From positions 2,108,001 through 2,172,000 of the forward strand of contig NZ_BSNG01000001.1 in the NCBI RefSeq assembly GCF_030159855.1: DNA of 64,000 bases. The letters run 5' to 3'. This document shows, piece by piece, positions 60,527-64,000 of this stretch. The notes beneath the pieces were generated by a model. That model searched no databases and was not told the DNA's origin. It saw only the letters and a program-made list of their open reading frames with translations. This stretch comes from Devosia yakushimensis. Its GTDB lineage: Bacteria; Pseudomonadota; Alphaproteobacteria; Rhizobiales; Devosiaceae. The position numbers were made by a program, and so were the translations under genes. How positions within the stretch are numbered: the stretch's first letter is position 1; each line of letters starts with the position of its first letter.

Positions 60527-62110
60527 TTACTCCCCGATCTTCGCATCCCGGAAGTACGGGACGTTGAGCGTCGAGCGCCAGAAGCCGGTCACTTTGGGGC
60601 TCATCATCATGTAATTGTAGCGGTGGTATTGGGGCAGGATGACGTGGTCGTTCATCAGGATGGCCTCGGCCTTCTGCATGTCGGCGACGGACTCGGCTTC
60701 GTCGCCGGTGGCCTTGGCCGCGGCGATGGCGGCGTCGTAGTCGGAATTGGACCAATTGTTGAGATTGTTCGGGCTGCCCGTGACGAAATTGTCGAGGAAG
60801 GTCATGGGGTGCGGATAATCGGCGCCCCAGCCCATCTGGGCGATCTGGTACTGAACCTTTTGCACTTCAGGATAGAAAACCTGCCATTCGGTGGCCTGGA
60901 TTTCTACGTCGATATTGAGGTTCTGCTTCCACATCTGCTGGATGGCTTCGAGGAGCTTTTCGATCGGCGGGGAGGAATAGGTGACGAACAGCGTCTTGGG
61001 GAAGCCTTCGCCGTTGGGGTAGCCGGCTTCGGCCAGCAGCGCCTTGGCCTGATCGACTTCGGCAGTGGGGGCCAGGCCGAACGTATCGCGGCCTTCGGTG
61101 AAGTCCTTGCCGCCAAAGGTCATGCCGGGGGGCACGAGGCCGGTGGCGGGCAGATCGGCCGATTGCAGGACGAATTCGACCAGATCTTCACGGTCGATGG
61201 CCATGGAGAGGGCTTCGCGGACCTTTAGATTGTCGAGCGGGGCCTGGTGGGGATTGAAGAAGGCGTAGGTGGTGCCCAAAGCCGGGACGACCATGAAGGC
61301 GTCGGATTCGACCGAGAGGCGCGGGATTTCGGGGGCGGGAACGGCTTCGATGCCGTCGACCTGGCCGGCTTCCATGGCGGCGAGGGCCGTTGCGGGATCG
61401 GGGATCAGGCGGAAGGTCAGCTTATCGAGGGAAACGGCGTCGGCGTCGTAATAATTGGGGTTCTTTTCGAACACCACGGATTCGCCGGTGTTGAACTCGG
61501 TGACGCGGAAGGGGCCGGTGCCGATGAAGGTATCGGGCTTGCGCGTCCAGCCTTCGGGATCGGCGGTGACGACATCTTCGCGGACCGGGAAGAAGGTCGA
61601 ATAGGTGAGCAGTTGCAGCATATAGGGGACGCGGGCCTTGAGCGTGAAGGTCAGCGTCTTGTCGTCGGTGGCGGAGATGGCGATGCCGGCAACTTCGGTG
61701 GGGGCGTTGAAGGCTTCCTCGGCACCAACGATGGAGAACAGCATGGTGGAGTTCATCGCGCCGGTCTTGGGATCGAGCACGCGTTTCCAGGCATATTCGA
61801 AATCGCCGGCGGTGACGGGCTTGCCGTCGCTCCACTTGGCGTCGCGCAGGTGGAAGGTGTAGTTCAGGCCATCCTCGGAGACATCCCAACTGGCGGCGAG
61901 GGCGGGGACGATTTCGCCCTCGGCATCAAAGCGGACGAGGCCTTCGAAGGTGTTGCCGATAATGGGGGCGGCGAAGGTTTCGGCGGTGGTGCCGGGATCG
62001 TATTTGGCGCTCTCATTGTTGACCACATAGGTCAATTCGCCGGCGGCAAAGGCGCCAGCCGTCGAGGCTAGGAAGGCCGCCGTCAGCAGCGGCAGGAAAT
62101 GCTTGGTCAT
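60527..62110 (-). CDS. oligopeptide-binding protein (OppA/family 5)
   Basis: 527 residues from ATG 62110 (AGGAGAG upstream). The signal peptide MTKHFLPLLTAAFLASTAGAFA precedes AGELTYVVNNESAKYDPGTT. OppA-like landmarks are NTFEGLVRFDAEGEIVPALA, LNYTFHLRDAKWSDGKPVTAGDFEYAWKRVLDP, and GADYPHPMTFLDNFVTGSPNN near the C-terminus. Binds peptides for the transporter whose ATPases lie upstream. A small hairpin GGGGC-aaaa-GCCCC precedes the ribosome site. The binding protein is last in this operon rather than first. Confidence 0.88.
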   Translation of the reverse strand: MTKHFLPLLTAAFLASTAGAFAAGELTYVVNNESAKYDPGTTAETFAAPIIGNTFEGLVRFDAEGEIVPALAASWDVSEDGLNYTFHLRDAKWSDGKPVTAGDFEYAWKRVLDPKTGAMNSTMLFSIVGAEEAFNAPTEVAGIAISATDDKTLTFTLKARVPYMLQLLTYSTFFPVREDVVTADPEGWTRKPDTFIGTGPFRVTEFNTGESVVFEKNPNYYDADAVSLDKLTFRLIPDPATALAAMEAGQVDGIEAVPAPEIPRLSVESDAFMVVPALGTTYAFFNPHQAPLDNLKVREALSMAIDREDLVEFVLQSADLPATGLVPPGMTFGGKDFTEGRDTFGLAPTAEVDQAKALLAEAGYPNGEGFPKTLFVTYSSPPIEKLLEAIQQMWKQNLNIDVEIQATEWQVFYPEVQKVQYQIAQMGWGADYPHPMTFLDNFVTGSPNNLNNWSNSDYDAAIAAAKATGDEAESVADMQKAEAILMNDHVILPQYHRYNYMMMSPKVTGFWRSTLNVPYFRDAKIGE

Positions 62111-62210
62111 TCGCGTTCTCTCCTGTTTTTGGGGCTTTTGCCCCATTTTAGCTCAGTGATCGATCCAGCCAATGTGCTGCCCCTCGCAGCGCAGTAGAGG
62201 CGGATAGTGG

Positions 62211-62238
62211 CCCTCGGATCAAGTCCGAGGGAGATGCG
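62211..62238. repeat. single CTCGGATCAAGTCCGAG-family palindrome
   Basis: CCCTCGGA-tcaag-TCCGAGGG followed by AGATGCGGG, the same tail that follows the right palindrome at 53242-53270. It lies between the OppF-like stop and the OppA-like start. Confidence 0.75.
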
Positions 62239-62258
62239 GGATATGGCGGGATCATGCA

Positions 62259-63236
<978 letters not shown>

Positions 63237-63263
63237 GGGTGGATCACCGCCGCCGCAGCATGC

Positions 63264-63370
63264 GTCCCCTCCCCCTTGAGGGGAGGGTTAGGGTGGGGGT
63301 CGGCGGGGTTTTGCGCTGGGGCCGCAAGGACCCCCACCCCGGCCCTCCCCTCAAGGGGGAGGGAGGGCAA
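63264..63370. repeat. CTCCC-family inverted repeat pair
   Basis: CCCTCCCCCTTGAGGGGAGG with TTAGGGTGGGGGT faces ACCCCCACCCCGG with CCCTCCCCTCAAGGGGGAGG. It lies between the two ATPase genes of the Opp operon. Confidence 0.75.
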
Positions 63371-63396
63371 GAGCCTCGTCTGCTGCGAAAGAACGG

Positions 63397-64000
63397 TCAT
63401 GCCGCCACCTCGTTGAGGCCGGTGACCTTTGGCGCCTCCGGGTGGTGGAGCCAGCATCTTGCGCCCTGCCCTTCACCGAAGAGGGGAGGCAGCGCTGCGG
63501 CGCATTGGTGCATGGCGTGGGGGCATCTTGGGGTGAAGGGGCAGCCGGCGGGGGGATGGGCCATGTCGGGGGGAGAGCCGGGAATGGGGGTGAGGCGGCG
63601 GTGGGTGTCGTCGCGCAGGTCGGGGACGGAGGCGAGGAGGCCACGCGTGTAGGGGTGTTTGGGGGTCGCGAAGAGGTCGCGGACGGGGCCGGTTTCCATG
63701 ACGAGGCCGCCATACATGACCACGATGCGGTCGGTGACTTCGGCGATGACGCCCAGATCGTGGGTGATGAGGATGACGGCCATGCCGAGGCGCTTTTGCA
63801 GGTCTTTGAGCAGCAGCAGAATCTGGCGCTGGATGGTGACGTCGAGGGCGGTGGTGGGTTCGTCGGCGATGAGCAGTTTTGGATCGCAACTCAAAGCGAT
63901 GGCGATCATGACGCGTTGGCGCATGCCGCCGGAAAATTCGTGCGGGTAGGATTTGAGGCGTTCGGCGGCGGAGGGGATGCGGACCAATTCGAACAGTTCG
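63397..64000 (-). CDS. oligopeptide transporter ATPase (OppD/DppD-like), 5' end outside window
   Basis: The frame is open to the window end, so only about 200 C-terminal residues are visible and the Walker A is missing. The signature FSGGMRQRVMIAIAL, Walker B LLIADEPTTALDV and VILITHDLGVIAEV are present, then PYTRGLLASVPDL and the C-terminal GCPFTPRCPHAMHQCAA cysteine motif. The internal ATG at 63987 is not a real start, since ELFELVRIPSAAERL continues the family sequence upstream. Confidence 0.88.
   Translation of the reverse strand, partial: ELFELVRIPSAAERLKSYPHEFSGGMRQRVMIAIALSCDPKLLIADEPTTALDVTIQRQILLLLKDLQKRLGMAVILITHDLGVIAEVTDRIVVMYGGLVMETGPVRDLFATPKHPYTRGLLASVPDLRDDTHRRLTPIPGSPPDMAHPPAGCPFTPRCPHAMHQCAAALPPLFGEGQGARCWLHHPEAPKVTGLNEVAA

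Noticed and set aside
62130..62152. GGGGC-aaaa-GCCCC as a terminator of the Opp operon
   Set aside because: On the coding (minus) strand it lies just upstream of the OppA-like ribosome site and has no T-run; more likely a leader hairpin.

Overview
The window (64 kb, high G+C) looks like a chromosomal or megaplasmid segment of a free-living, sugar- and peptide-scavenging alphaproteobacterium of the Hyphomicrobiales, most like Devosia or its relatives. That placement is inference. It rests on the codon bias, the UgpC/MalK-type ABC systems, the Lrp-regulated PutA without a DNA-binding domain, and dense GC-rich palindromic repeats. No rRNA, tRNA, phage, IS transposase or CRISPR array was seen.

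Layout. (1) 1-8378: a GntR/FadR regulator diverges from an ABC transporter operon (binding protein, two permeases, ATPase) followed by an enolase-superfamily sugar-acid dehydratase, an RraA-fold aldolase-like protein and a kelch protein; an 18-codon leader ORF precedes the binding protein. (2) 8602-9132: an orphan secreted zinc-peptidase-like protein. (3) 9260-23715: a tight six-gene operon (binding protein, two permeases, argininosuccinate-lyase-like enzyme, ATPase, PfkB kinase) diverges from a ROK regulator. Next to it are two large PIG-L deacetylases, one cytosolic and one with a twin-arginine signal, and a SolA-like amine oxidase. Two promoters share an 11-bp motif. This set does not match a pathway I can name. 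(4) 23794-31138: an Rrf2 regulator, then a LacI-led operon with binding protein, two permeases, GH32-like hydrolase and ATPase, probably for fructosides or sucrose-type sugars. (5) 31353-35569: a 54-residue secreted peptide, a Cds1-like cysteine desulfhydrase/synthase, an MFS exporter and a second FadR-type regulator. (6) 35720-46348: an arabino-oligosaccharide locus with a winged-helix regulator, GH51 arabinofuranosidase, Dpp/Opp-type transporter (binding protein, two permeases, two ATPases) and GH43-like enzyme. The leader of its binding-protein gene carries three consecutive hairpins with the same GGAG loop. (7) 46467-54883: GNAT, Xaa-Pro-type peptidase, and a second Dpp-type transporter split around an XRE-cupin regulator. 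(8) 55046-60360: a GAF protein, PutA with its divergent Lrp/AsnC regulator, and a DUF559 protein. (9) 60527-64000: an Opp-type binding protein and ATPases, cut by the window edge.

The genes form a series of import-plus-degrade modules: each transporter is beside its own regulator and the hydrolase, dehydratase, lyase or peptidase that would process the imported compound.

The most unusual signals are at DNA and RNA level. Several palindromic repeat families are scattered between genes. One is MITE-like with 119-121 bp copies, and an arm of it lies in frame inside putA. Another family carries an embedded hairpin whose sequence changes from copy to copy while staying perfectly self-complementary. 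All functions are read from sequence motifs; no database search was run.
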